From: Nostoc sp. ATCC 43529
GTDB taxonomy: Bacteria > Cyanobacteriota > Cyanobacteriia > Cyanobacteriales > Nostocaceae
Length of the DNA stretch: 64,000 nt
Direction of reading: 5' to 3'
NCBI GenBank assembly: GCA_003326205.1
Contig: LWTK01000011.1
Coordinates: 186,001-250,000, forward strand
Shown here: positions 34,830 to 43,672 of the stretch, piece after piece
Layout: each line of letters opens with the position of its first letter
How positions within the stretch are numbered: the stretch's first letter is position 1
Notes under the pieces: model-generated
The model's input: only the letters and a program-made list of their open reading frames with translations
The model's database searches: none
Told to the model about the DNA's origin: nothing
Position numbers and translations under genes: made by a program

Positions 34830-36212
34830 ATGATTTCACAAAAACAATCTCAAATCACCAATGAAATCCTTGATGGTAACCTTGTTAAACTAATGTTCAA
34901 GTTATCAATTCCTAGTACTCTGGGGATATTGATGCTGAGTTTAAATACTTTTATTGATGCTTTATTTGCAGGAAGATTTATTGGTGAAAGTGCTTTAGCT
35001 GGCATTTCACTGGCACTGCCAATTATAGCTATAATAAATGGATTTGCTTTTTGTATTGGGGTGGGTTCTGCTTCTATTCTGAGCCGTGCCATTGGTTCTG
35101 GAGATGTGAAAACTCAGTCTAAAATATTTGCTAATTTAATAGTTATCAGTGTGGCAATTTCACTATTAATTACTATTATTGGCTACAATTTTGGTGAAAA
35201 ATTAATTTTATTAATGGGAGGAACTGGTGAAGTTGCTTTAGAAGGCACAAAATATTTTAATACTTATATACTAGGTTCAGTATTTTTGATTTTAGCGGAA
35301 GCTTGTAGCAAACTGATAAAATCAGAGGGAGAGATTAAATTAACTTCAATATTTGATTGGGTTTTTGTTATTGTTAACATTGTATTAAATTATATATTTA
35401 TTAGTATATTTCATTGGGGGACTCAAGGTATTGCTCTTGCTACAGTTATGGCAATGGTTGTTTATAGTATTGCCAATTTAGGTTATTTTATTGTTGGGAA
35501 AAGTTCCATACCAGCTAATTTAAAAAAAATAGTGATCGCCATCGACTTAATCCCCGCAATTTTATCAGTTGGAATATCAGAATTATTTTATCCATTTACT
35601 ATATTGGTACAAGATTTCATAGTTTTTAACTCAATTTCTCACTATGGAACAAATACTGATATCGCTTTCTTTGGAGCAGCAGGAAAAGTAATTTCAATTG
35701 TCTTTATTCCTATCATTGGTTTTTCACAAGCACTACAACCCATAATTGGAATGAATTATGGCGCACAAAATTATGGAAGGATCAAAAAAGCATATTTAAC
35801 TTTTGCAATCCTGGGCACTCTTTTATTAATATTGATTTGGCTACCTTTACAATTATTTCCAAAGACTTTTTTAGAAATACTTCTGCCCAATGTTGAATTT
35901 ATGAATGACGACCTGCTCAATTTTAGGATTCTCAGTATATTAATGCCGATATGGCCTTTAGCATACTTTAGTAATACTCTTTTTCTATCCATAGGCAAAG
36001 GTAAAACTGTGTTAGTAGTAGTTTTGCTAAAAAGCATAATCTTAACTGTGCCAACAGTTATATTCTTTTCCAAAATCGCAGGCGTTAGGGGCATATATTC
36101 TGGTTTACTTGTTGGAGATAGTATATTTATGTTATTTGTTTTAATATTAACAGTGTTAGAATTCCAATCTTTGAGTTATCTTCAAATTCAAACAACAAAA
36201 TATAAAAGTTAA
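34830..36212 (+). CDS. MATE family efflux transporter
   Basis: A 460-residue polytopic membrane protein with about 12 hydrophobic segments and two similar halves, typical of MATE. N-terminal landmarks are LSIPSTLGILMLSLNTFIDA and GVGSASILSRAIGSGD. The second half has GFSQALQPIIGMNYGA, the conserved Q-P-G-NYGA block of NorM/MepA-like proteins. MATE proteins export amphiphilic, often cationic compounds against Na+ or H+. A Dab-containing product would carry a positive charge, so this is the likely exporter or self-protection gene of the cluster. It overlaps no neighbour and probably ends the main transcription unit before the MbtH gene. Confidence 0.93.
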   Translation: MISQKQSQITNEILDGNLVKLMFKLSIPSTLGILMLSLNTFIDALFAGRFIGESALAGISLALPIIAIINGFAFCIGVGSASILSRAIGSGDVKTQSKIFANLIVISVAISLLITIIGYNFGEKLILLMGGTGEVALEGTKYFNTYILGSVFLILAEACSKLIKSEGEIKLTSIFDWVFVIVNIVLNYIFISIFHWGTQGIALATVMAMVVYSIANLGYFIVGKSSIPANLKKIVIAIDLIPAILSVGISELFYPFTILVQDFIVFNSISHYGTNTDIAFFGAAGKVISIVFIPIIGFSQALQPIIGMNYGAQNYGRIKKAYLTFAILGTLLLILIWLPLQLFPKTFLEILLPNVEFMNDDLLNFRILSILMPIWPLAYFSNTLFLSIGKGKTVLVVVLLKSIILTVPTVIFFSKIAGVRGIYSGLLVGDSIFMLFVLILTVLEFQSLSYLQIQTTKYKS

Positions 36213-36352
36213 AAACTAATACAAAGAAAAATTTATTATGTGTAAATACTATTTTTGAATAAAATTATGTACTCTTAACCTTCTATAATCCTCTTGCCTA
36301 AGAATACAAATAAGTTCAATTCAGCTATTTAATTCACATCAACAGGTCAATT

Positions 36353-36577
36353 ATGTATCAAGATGACAAAGAAGACACAACAATTTACAAAGTTGTAGTT
36401 AATCACGAAGAACAATATTCCATTTGGCCATGTCAACGCGAAAACCCTATTGGTTGGAAAGACGTTGGTAAAATTGGCTTGAAACAAGAATGTCTAGATT
36501 ATATTAAAGAAGTCTGGACTGACATGAGGCCGCTTAGTCTCCGGAAAAAGATGCAGGAAACATCTGGCAATATTTAG
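36353..36577 (+). CDS. MbtH-like protein
   Basis: The 74-residue length and motifs match Mbt[13 protein letters not shown], then PIGWKDVG, then ECLDYI and [14 protein letters not shown] with the conserved tryptophans. MbtH proteins bind NRPS adenylation domains and are often needed for their folding and activity. This one probably serves the Dab and/or beta-alanine A domains of the cluster. The ATG at 36353 is preceded by an AGG site. The gene marks the likely 3' edge of the biosynthetic locus within the window. Confidence 0.96.
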   Translation: MYQDDKEDTTIYKVVVNHEEQYSIWPCQRENPIGWKDVGKIGLKQECLDYIKEVWTDMRPLSLRKKMQETSGNI

Positions 36578-36682
36578 TCGGCAGATGTGTGTTTAAAAAA
36601 TAATTGAGAATTCAGAAGTCACAAGAAAATTTAGACACGTGACTAATTATTTTGGTATGGTGGTTCGCCATTTATGAATAGG

Positions 36683-36806
36683 CTAGTGGTCTGTCGCATT
36701 AGTTCTGAGGGATAAATACGTTTGTAGTAAGGACTTTAGTCCTATAATGTTCAAGCACTAAAGTGCTTACTACGAACCTCTCAAAAGTTTTGGGACAGAC
36801 CACTAG
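36683..36806. repeat. MITE-like element with 13-bp perfect terminal inverted repeats
   Basis: CTAGTGGTCTGTC at 36683-36695 is inverted exactly at 36794-36806. The interior has two short palindromes, AGGACTTTAGTCCT and AGCACTAAAGTGCT, near-perfect hairpins. The same interior wording recurs in the opposite orientation near 58060-58110, so it is a dispersed family in this genome. It occupies most of the roughly 300-bp gap between the MbtH gene and the following SDR; the remainder shows nothing I can assign. Confidence 0.75.
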
Positions 36807-36877
36807 TCAGACAAAATTAAATTTTGAATTCTGTCTGAATGACTCCTGAATTCTTTTGTTAAAAATGGAGAGTTTTT

Positions 36878-37765
36878 ATGGTCATATCCTCAAGTATTGA
36901 AAGACGCGTATGGTTGATTACTGGTAGCTCAAAAGGCTTGGGCCGAGCATTAGCAGAAACCGTGTTAGAGCAGGGTGAAACTGTAGTGCTGACTGCAAGG
37001 AATCGAGAGTTGATACAAGATTTAGCAGCAAGCTTTCCAGAACAGACATTGGCTGTGCAACTTGATGTCACTAAACCTGAAGAAATACAACAAGCAGTAA
37101 AACAAGCAATTGCCAAATTTGGACGCATTGATGTACTTGTTAATAATGCCGGATATGGAATTTTAGGAGCAATAGAAGAAGTCAGCAATGAAGAAGTTCG
37201 CCGCCAGTTTGAAACCAACTTTTTTGCTGTTTTAGAATTGCTACGGACAGTACTACCTTATATGCGACAGCAACGCAGTGGACACATAGTTAATATTTCA
37301 TCGGTGGGTGGTTTTGTTGGCTATGCTGGTACGGGAATTTATAATGGTACAAAATTTGCCATAGAAGGAATTTCTGAAGCATTGGCTCAGGAAGTTACAC
37401 CTCTGGGTATCAAAATCACAATTGTCGAACCTGGCGCTTTTCGTACAGAATTTGTCACACGTTCTCTAGTTATTGCTGATAGCGAAATCAAGGATTATGA
37501 GACAGTGATTGGTGAAATGCGTCAAGGTGCGCGAGATATATTGGATAATAAATTGGAATTTAAGGAACCAGGCGATCCGAAAAAAGCAGCTTTGGCAATT
37601 ATTAAAGCAGTTAATAGCGATCGCCCGCCACTGAGATTGGCATTAGGAGAAGATGCTATTTATGCGATTAATGCCAAACTGGAATCGATGAAAACAGAAC
37701 TAGATGCTTGGAAAGAAGTGTCTCTAAATACTGCTTTTGATGAACTTGTGAGTAGTTCCACTTAA
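36878..37765 (+). CDS. Classical SDR family oxidoreductase
   Basis: A 295-residue short-chain dehydrogenase with the full motif set: TGSSKGLG, NNAGYG, the catalytic Ser in NISSVGG and Tyr/Lys in YNGTK. The tail after residue 190 resembles 11beta-HSD/retinol-dehydrogenase-like SDRs common in bacteria. A GGAG site lies about 10 bases before the ATG. It lies beyond the MITE-like element, 300 bases from the MbtH gene, so membership of the biosynthetic cluster is uncertain; it could equally be a general detoxification enzyme. The contrast with the active-site-less SDR starting at 32764 is notable. Confidence 0.9.
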   Translation: MVISSSIERRVWLITGSSKGLGRALAETVLEQGETVVLTARNRELIQDLAASFPEQTLAVQLDVTKPEEIQQAVKQAIAKFGRIDVLVNNAGYGILGAIEEVSNEEVRRQFETNFFAVLELLRTVLPYMRQQRSGHIVNISSVGGFVGYAGTGIYNGTKFAIEGISEALAQEVTPLGIKITIVEPGAFRTEFVTRSLVIADSEIKDYETVIGEMRQGARDILDNKLEFKEPGDPKKAALAIIKAVNSDRPPLRLALGEDAIYAINAKLESMKTELDAWKEVSLNTAFDELVSSST

Positions 37766-37772
37766 GTGAATT

Positions 37773-37919
37773 AACGTGAATTCGACAAGACAAACCCACC
37801 CAGCCTTCCTCTCTTGGTAGGAGAGGGAGGAGTAACGAAAAATTAGGCTTTTTGCTCCCCTCTCTTTCAAGGAGAGGGGCTGGGGGTGAGGTCAAAATCC
37901 TGTACATCGAATTCACGTT
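37773..37919. repeat. Palindromic repeat element with 13-bp terminal inverted repeats
   Basis: AACGTGAATTCGA at 37773-37785 is exactly inverted at 37907-37919. The inside carries two imperfect hairpins built on CCTCTC/GAGAGG, wording common in intergenic Nostoc repeats. It sits between the converging SDR and TerB-like genes and could act as a bidirectional transcription barrier as well as being a transposon-derived element. Confidence 0.65.
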
Positions 37920-37962
37920 GAATTAAAGTCAACGCTATTATCTAATTGAGGACAGAGAGTTT

Positions 37963-38445
37963 TTAATAAGGGCTTTTCTCCGGATATAGCAGCTTAACAC
38001 GCTTTTGCCGTAATGCTAATTCTTCTTGGTGTAGTTGCTCTAACTGGTCTACTATTTCTTCTTTGACTCCTATAATAGAAGCCATTTGCCGAATTTTTTG
38101 CTTTTCCTGTTCATGAAGTTCTCCATCAGCAGCAGAAGCCCTAATTGCTGTGAGAAGTAAATCTCTTTGCGCTATGGACACTTGAGGAGAGCGAGCAATA
38201 ACCTCTTGTATATCTTCATCTGCTTCGTATGCTTTTAGTTCTTCAATTACCCAGTCTGCTACTCCCCAGGACGCACAGAATCCAATAGCCCAATCTTTTT
38301 CTTCCTGTGAGAGAACTCCATCTCCTTTAGCGCAACATAAAACTGATTTCATGTAAATGCAACAATCTTCATCTGTAGGGATCTGGCTAAAGCCAAAGAA
38401 CCAATTAAATATCCAAGATTGACCAAGTTTTTTGATGTCAGACAT
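37963..38445 (-). CDS. TerB-like (tellurite-resistance B fold) protein
   Basis: A soluble 160-residue helical protein with two TerB-like acidic repeats: AKGDGVLSQEEKDWAIGF near residue 40 and AADGELHEQEKQKIRQMA near residue 110, the D-G-x-L-x-x-E-E pattern of the TerB/DUF533 fold. TerB-domain proteins bind metal ions in stress-associated complexes, but no partner is encoded here and the biological role is unknown. It is transcribed toward the SDR and may have its own promoter in the 170-bp upstream gap. Confidence 0.75.
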   Translation of the reverse strand: MSDIKKLGQSWIFNWFFGFSQIPTDEDCCIYMKSVLCCAKGDGVLSQEEKDWAIGFCASWGVADWVIEELKAYEADEDIQEVIARSPQVSIAQRDLLLTAIRASAADGELHEQEKQKIRQMASIIGVKEEIVDQLEQLHQEELALRQKRVKLLYPEKSPY

Positions 38446-38614
38446 GAGTTTTCCTTCTGTTTAGTAATTTGCTTTATGTCTATTCCAGCTGGAATTATGC
38501 TGAAATCTTCTCAGTACTAAAGCAAAAACACAAGGATAGTTAATACCAATTCACAATGGGCTACGCCCCGCTACGCTAACGCAATTCAACACTCGCTGTT
38601 TGGTTCATCTGCGT

Positions 38615-40732
38615 TCACACAACTTGAAAGGTAAGGCTTAGACTTGCCCAATTATTTACATCTAAGATATATGAGTCGGTTGCTGTGCCGTTCATTTCGG
38701 TTTTGATAAAGCTGGCGTTATGTAAATCTTGGAGTAAGGCTTGGGCAACATCTAACGGTTTCGACAATGGGACAATTGGATGCTGGTCGGGTGCGGGATA
38801 GTTTGCAGTGTTTAAGACGGCGAGAGTTGCACTCAAGGGAGCAATACTAAAAATTAGTTGTTGTTCCGAAAAAAAGGCTGGCGCTGGAATTACCCATTCA
38901 GAACTAACATTAGTTTGCGGCAAGGTAAGGGTTTCACCTGGGGCGATGACAACTTCTTGGAAAAGGGGTTTATTGTCCGTAGTGTTTGGTTCTTGTGGAG
39001 TTTCCCAAGAGTAGAAGACAGTTGCCGTCTGATTATTTTTTAAACCTAGCAAAATTAAGTATACTGGGCGATCGCCTTCATTTTCCAGCCGATATTGCAT
39101 TCGACTACCGATAGGGACACTGGGAGTGGGGACTGTTGACTGATGAGTGTTGACTGATGAGTGTTGAGTTCGCTGTGTTTGGCGCTGCGTTAACGCTTGG
39201 GGTGATTTATCACTAATTATCTCTAGGGTTGCTTTGATGGCTAGGCGGGAAGAACCTTCATTCTCTGTGAGTCGCCATAATTTGGCTGCTAACAAGGTGG
39301 ATAATTTTGGTGCTAGCCGCAGTACTGCAACTTTTACCGCTTCGCCAACTTCACCGGCGGTGTTAGGAATTAATTCGCCGTCGAGAGTAAATAGCGCGTA
39401 GCGACTGGGTGTTTGCTGGAGCTTACCAAATATATAATCAGCTGGTTGTTCTCCTGCTACTACGGTAGACATGTGAGCAATGGCGGCAAAGCCACTTGTA
39501 GCATCTACTCGTTCAATTCTTTCCAGCCGAGTATCCAGACCAATTACTAAATTAATATTTTTTGGTAAAACGCGGACTGCTTCTTGGACAAGTTGCCCGA
39601 CTTGCGCCGGAGTTGCACCTTCAATTTTGAAAAATTGCGCTTTTGCTGTTAACCCAGTACGCGATCGCAATACCAATTGCTCTGTTGTTGGTAGAGTTAA
39701 TCGAGAATTCACTCCGTAGTATAGCAGCACTTGGGGAGGTAATCCCGCTAACCACAGATGCACTGTTTTGCCGTCTTCTTCAACAGCTTTCACCACGCCC
39801 TCTCCACCGTCTGCCTGTAGAGACGTTACATGTAACGTCTCTACATCTTGATTTTTCTGTGTACTTAATAAATCTGGCTGCTGTTTGCTACCCAATTTGT
39901 ACAAAGAATTTTCCACATGAGAAAGAGCAATTTGAATTTTAGTGGCTGGTGTAGCTTCCCATAAATACTGAGTCAAGGCGTAAGTAAATAACCCGGCACT
40001 AAAACCAGAAAAGACTCCTTCCTTCGCTGATTGCTTGTCGCTTGAAGTAGCCGTTAACACAACAGGAGTGCTGCGTGGTTTTTCAGTTTTCAGTTGTTTG
40101 AGAAAATCCAGTTCCTCGGCTACCAGCTTGGCTTCTGGTGACTCCTGGAGGGCGCGAATTTTTAATCCGATGGCTGAGCTTGGAGCAGAATAACTAGTAT
40201 CTAATACTGCCGTGACTCGGTTTGTCGGGAGCGATCGCAATAATAATAGTAAACTTTCTTCTAATAAATAATTGACTATTTTTTCATTTTCTGCATTTTG
40301 ACTTTCATTAGCTGACACCAGAGCATTTTGCATTGTCTCTGACGATGTTTCCAATTTGACACGGCTGCCATAGCCGCTAAAATGGAACACCACCACATCG
40401 TCAGCTTGAGCTTGCTTGCCCAGGTGGTCTAAAAAAGCCGCCTCAATGAATTCCCTGCTGGCTTGTTCCTCAGTTAAGGTGAGAATATCTGACCTTTGGA
40501 AGCCAAAGCGATGAATTAAAAGTTCTCTTTGCAGTTCCACATCAGTGAGACAACCACCCAGAGACGGAATTTTTGGGTATTGGTTAATACCGATTAACAA
40601 TGCGAACTTGCGCGGACTGGGTTGTGCCAAAGCGTAGTAATAGCGGTTTCCCAAAGTCAACCACTCAGCTTCAGTTAGCCCCAATACAGCGAGTATTGAG
40701 CCAATTCTGTTTAAAAACGTGCGCCGTTTCAT
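38615..40732 (-). CDS. Caspase-fold (orthocaspase-like) protein with a Tyr/Ser-substituted dyad, predicted inactive
   Basis: A 705-residue protein whose N-terminus has a Tat-type leader (RRTFLNR then a hydrophobic stretch), suggesting export. The p20-like caspase fold covers about residues 42-260 (FALLIGINQYP). The catalytic His motif, normally FSGHGS, reads FSGYGS (Tyr121). The Cys motif, normally DxCHSG, reads DTSYSA (Ser180). Both members of the dyad are therefore missing. Such Y/S variants are a recognised subgroup of cyanobacterial caspase homologues thought to be non-proteolytic. Residues 260-705 contain a region resembling DUF4384 (VPIGSRMQYRLENEGDRPVYL) often attached to these proteins. 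A structural or regulatory role at the envelope is plausible. Confidence 0.88.
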   Translation of the reverse strand: MKRRTFLNRIGSILAVLGLTEAEWLTLGNRYYYALAQPSPRKFALLIGINQYPKIPSLGGCLTDVELQRELLIHRFGFQRSDILTLTEEQASREFIEAAFLDHLGKQAQADDVVVFHFSGYGSRVKLETSSETMQNALVSANESQNAENEKIVNYLLEESLLLLLRSLPTNRVTAVLDTSYSAPSSAIGLKIRALQESPEAKLVAEELDFLKQLKTEKPRSTPVVLTATSSDKQSAKEGVFSGFSAGLFTYALTQYLWEATPATKIQIALSHVENSLYKLGSKQQPDLLSTQKNQDVETLHVTSLQADGGEGVVKAVEEDGKTVHLWLAGLPPQVLLYYGVNSRLTLPTTEQLVLRSRTGLTAKAQFFKIEGATPAQVGQLVQEAVRVLPKNINLVIGLDTRLERIERVDATSGFAAIAHMSTVVAGEQPADYIFGKLQQTPSRYALFTLDGELIPNTAGEVGEAVKVAVLRLAPKLSTLLAAKLWRLTENEGSSRLAIKATLEIISDKSPQALTQRQTQRTQHSSVNTHQSTVPTPSVPIGSRMQYRLENEGDRPVYLILLGLKNNQTATVFYSWETPQEPNTTDNKPLFQEVVIAPGETLTLPQTNVSSEWVIPAPAFFSEQQLIFSIAPLSATLAVLNTANYPAPDQHPIVPLSKPLDVAQALLQDLHNASFIKTEMNGTATDSYILDVNNWASLSLTFQVV

Positions 40733-40866
40733 AATTAGCCATCATTTCTCAGCCTATCAGCTAGCAGCTTAAAGGGTTGAGGGCTGTAGTGTAAAGGGGG
40801 AGTGGGGAGGCAGGAGGAGCAGGGGAGGCAGGGGGGCAGGGGAGGCAGGGGGAGAAATAATAACCA

Positions 40867-40928
40867 ATGCCCCATGCCCCATGCCCCATGCCCCATGCCC
40901 CATGCCCCATGCCCCATGCCCCATGCCC
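40867..40928. repeat. Short tandem heptanucleotide repeat (ATGCCCC)
   Basis: Eight perfect copies of ATGCCCC and a partial ninth run up to the stop of the ATP sulfurylase gene. Just before it, about 40799-40855, lies a purine-rich G/A tract. Such STRRs are a hallmark of heterocystous cyanobacteria. They are prone to copy-number change and have no established function here. Confidence 0.9.
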
Positions 40929-42106
40929 TAAACCGACACCTCTATCCGCATTGCCCGCGCCAACTCGGCGGCGACTTCTGGGCGGGAAAATTCTGGTGGA
41001 GGTAATTCACCGCGTCGCAGCATTTCCCTGACTTTGGTTCCGGAGAGGTGAACGCGTTCTTCTGGTTTGCTGGGACTGGTTTTAGTTGTCGCCATCTGCT
41101 TGGTACGGGTGCAGTAGAAGGCGTGTTCAAATTTCATGGGCACGATGCCTAATTCCGCTGGCTCAAATTCATCAAAGATGTATTGAGCATCATAAGTGCC
41201 ATAATAATTACCAACACCTGCATGGTCGCGGCCGACGATAAAGTGGGTGCAGCCGTAGTTTTTGCGGACTAGGGCATGGAATATGGCTTCACGAGGGCCA
41301 GCGTAACGCATTGCGGCGGGATTTATTGCTAAAATTACCCTGTCGTGGGGGTAGTAGTGTTCCAGCAAAATTTCATAACAGCGCATCCGCACGTCGGCGG
41401 GAATATCATCATCTTTGGTTGCGCCGACTAATGGATGTAAAAATAGAGCATCCACTGTTTCTAAGGCGCACTTTTGGATATATTCATGGGCGCGGTGGAT
41501 GGGGTTGCGAGTTTGGAAACCCACAATAGTCTTCCAGCCATTTTCGCGGAACATTTGCCGTGAGGCTGCGGGATCGATTTGGTAAGCGGGAAACTGGGGA
41601 TGCGGTTCCCGTTGCAATAGCCAGATGTCACCAGCCAGATGGACTGAGCCTTGGTTATAGATTACCTGCACGCCGGGATGATTGGCATCATCAGTGCGGT
41701 AGACATTAATTGCCTCGCGGGTTTTGTCGTAGTGATATTTTTGGGTGAGTTGCAAAACTCCAATAAACTTACCTGCGGGGTTATCGAGGCGAATTAAGCC
41801 ACCTTCTTGGAGAGGGGAAGCTACTTCTTCGGCTACCGATAGTGTAATTGGTATTGACCACACAACACCGTTAGCTAGTCGCATTTCTGTTACAGTGCGA
41901 TCGTAGTCCTCTTGGTTCATAAAACCCGTGAGTGGACTAAAAGCACCGATCGCTATCATTTCTAAATCGGAAACGGCGCGATCGTCAAGCTGCACTCGCG
42001 GCAAAAAGTCAGCTTTTGAGAGAAATTCCTCTCTTTGTTCCGGTGTGGCGATACGGTTAACTAACTGTCCACCGTGGGGGGCAATGGCATCTGGATGGTG
42101 ACTCAA
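40928..42106 (-). CDS. sat: Sulfate adenylyltransferase (ATP sulfurylase)
   Basis: A 392-residue enzyme of assimilatory sulfate reduction that makes adenosine 5'-phosphosulfate from ATP and sulfate. It has the PUA-like N-domain, the [11 protein letters not shown] active-site loop (HxxH) near residue 200 and GRDHAGVG near residue 295. No APS kinase domain is attached, as is normal for this bacterial type. The start codon is TTG (bases 42106-42104), supported by a GAGGGG site 7 bases upstream and by alignment of the N-terminus [12 protein letters not shown]. It lies in the cytosol and is unrelated to the biosynthetic cluster. Confidence 0.97.
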   Translation of the reverse strand: MSHHPDAIAPHGGQLVNRIATPEQREEFLSKADFLPRVQLDDRAVSDLEMIAIGAFSPLTGFMNQEDYDRTVTEMRLANGVVWSIPITLSVAEEVASPLQEGGLIRLDNPAGKFIGVLQLTQKYHYDKTREAINVYRTDDANHPGVQVIYNQGSVHLAGDIWLLQREPHPQFPAYQIDPAASRQMFRENGWKTIVGFQTRNPIHRAHEYIQKCALETVDALFLHPLVGATKDDDIPADVRMRCYEILLEHYYPHDRVILAINPAAMRYAGPREAIFHALVRKNYGCTHFIVGRDHAGVGNYYGTYDAQYIFDEFEPAELGIVPMKFEHAFYCTRTKQMATTKTSPSKPEERVHLSGTKVREMLRRGELPPPEFSRPEVAAELARAMRIEVSV

Positions 42107-42264
42107 CGTAATCCCCTCTTGTGATAACTGCTATTGTTTCAGACTATGTACTAACTTACCAAATGGTGGGACAAAAGGGATGGGGGATTGGGCATTGGGC
42201 ATAGGGCATTGGGCATGGGGCATGGGGGAGACAAGGGAGATGGGGAGAAAGAATAACAATAACA

Positions 42265-42334
42265 ATGACTGATGACTGATGACAAATGACTAATGACAAA
42301 TGACTGATGACTAATGACTAATGACTAATGACTA
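42265..42334. repeat. Short tandem heptanucleotide repeat (ATGACTA-type)
   Basis: Ten consecutive heptamers of ATGACTG, ATGACTA and ATGACAA lie between the divergently transcribed ATP sulfurylase and P-loop ATPase genes. A GGGCATT-type run precedes them at about 42185-42225. The same heptamer family recurs at 50506-50600 and 59463-59500. Confidence 0.9.
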
Positions 42335-42382
42335 AATACCAAAATTGGCTATGATAATTGAGGCATGGCAGGAAGCTAGAAG

Positions 42383-43672
42383 ATGAATAAATCTTTACTA
42401 GAAAAGTTTCGCAAAGCGTATCAGGATTTGGAATTATTTCCGCTGATTACAGCTAGACAAATTGAAGCGTTTCGAGTGGATCTTGCTAATGAAACTATCG
42501 CCCGCTTAGAGCAAGCTGTGGAAGATGCGCCTCCTAATGGCAAAATCATGTTTGCAGGACATCGGGGTTGTGGTAAGTCTACTCTGTTGGCGAAGTTTGC
42601 TAGAAAAATGAAGCAGCAAGGATATTTTGTTGCTTTCTTTTCTGTTTCTGACTTAATTGAAATGTCAGATGTTAACCATGTCAATATTTTGTATGCCGTT
42701 GCTTTAACTCTATTGAGTCAAGCTACTCAAGCTGAAATCGAAATATCTGAAGATACCAAAAAATCTCTCTTGGAATGGTTCACCACTACTCAAACTGAGA
42801 CGGTTACTAAAGATTTAAAGTCTGAGGTGGGTGTGGGTGGTGATTTTCTGAAAATTATTACTGCTAAACTCAAAAACGAAGCAACCTTTCGAGAAGAAAT
42901 TAAAAAGACTTACGAACGTAAGGTTTCTGAACTGGCACGGAAAGCTGATGAAATTGCCTCGATTATTCAGGTTGCTACCAGAAAGCAAGTTTTAGTAGTA
43001 ATTGATGATTTGGATAAGCTCGATTTGGGCTTGGTGGAAGATATTTACAAAAACAATATTAATTCTCTATTTTTACCTAAGTTTCAGATTATCTACACAA
43101 TTCCCATTTCGGCAATTCGCAACAGTGAATTACTGCCCATCTTACAATCTGTGGTGTCTCGAATTCAGTTGATGGCAGTTTGTAAGTTCTTCAAACCAGG
43201 CGATAACCGCAAACCTGATGGAGTACCGAAGGAACAACTAATTAATTTGTTTCTCCAAATTCTGCAAAAGCGCATTCCAGATGAATTAATTGAACCGGAA
43301 ACTGCAAGACAAATTGTCCTTACTAGCGGCGGTGTCGTGCGGGAATTGGTAAGAATTGCTAGAGAATGTTGTTCTCAATGCTTATTGCTCATTCGTTCTG
43401 AACCAGAACGTGCGGATATTAAAATTAATTCAGAAATTCTGCAATTAGCAGTCAAAGATTTACGCAATGAATTTGCTCGTCCTTTGGGCGAGAATTTGAT
43501 TAGCATATTAGTAACGACATACGAAAATCTCACACCCAAAGATGCCAAAAGTGAGGATTTTCTCTCGCTGCTGCACGGGTTATATGTACTGGAGTATGAG
43601 AATGATGATTTGTGGTATGACGTACATCCCATTGTGGTGGAGCTACTCAAACGCAAGCAATTAATTAGATAA
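42383..43672 (+). CDS. P-loop AAA/STAND-type ATPase
   Basis: A 429-residue protein with Walker A GHRGCGKST (residues 59-67), Walker B VLVVIDDLDKL near residue 205, and a C-terminal helical/winged region ending with a YDVHPIVVELL motif. It resembles KAP/STAND-like regulatory ATPases rather than metabolic ones. Its stop codon overlaps the ATG of the TPR gene by one base (TAATG), so the two are translationally coupled and probably form a complex in which the ATPase is a switch and the TPR protein a scaffold or sensor. The family function is unknown; a role in signalling or in a conflict/defence system is inference. Confidence 0.8.
   Translation: MNKSLLEKFRKAYQDLELFPLITARQIEAFRVDLANETIARLEQAVEDAPPNGKIMFAGHRGCGKSTLLAKFARKMKQQGYFVAFFSVSDLIEMSDVNHVNILYAVALTLLSQATQAEIEISEDTKKSLLEWFTTTQTETVTKDLKSEVGVGGDFLKIITAKLKNEATFREEIKKTYERKVSELARKADEIASIIQVATRKQVLVVIDDLDKLDLGLVEDIYKNNINSLFLPKFQIIYTIPISAIRNSELLPILQSVVSRIQLMAVCKFFKPGDNRKPDGVPKEQLINLFLQILQKRIPDELIEPETARQIVLTSGGVVRELVRIARECCSQCLLLIRSEPERADIKINSEILQLAVKDLRNEFARPLGENLISILVTTYENLTPKDAKSEDFLSLLHGLYVLEYENDDLWYDVHPIVVELLKRKQLIR

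Noticed and set aside
40735..40917. 60-codon minus-strand frame rich in GHGAWGM repeats
   Set aside because: It is a translation of the ATGCCCC heptamer array and the G-rich tract.
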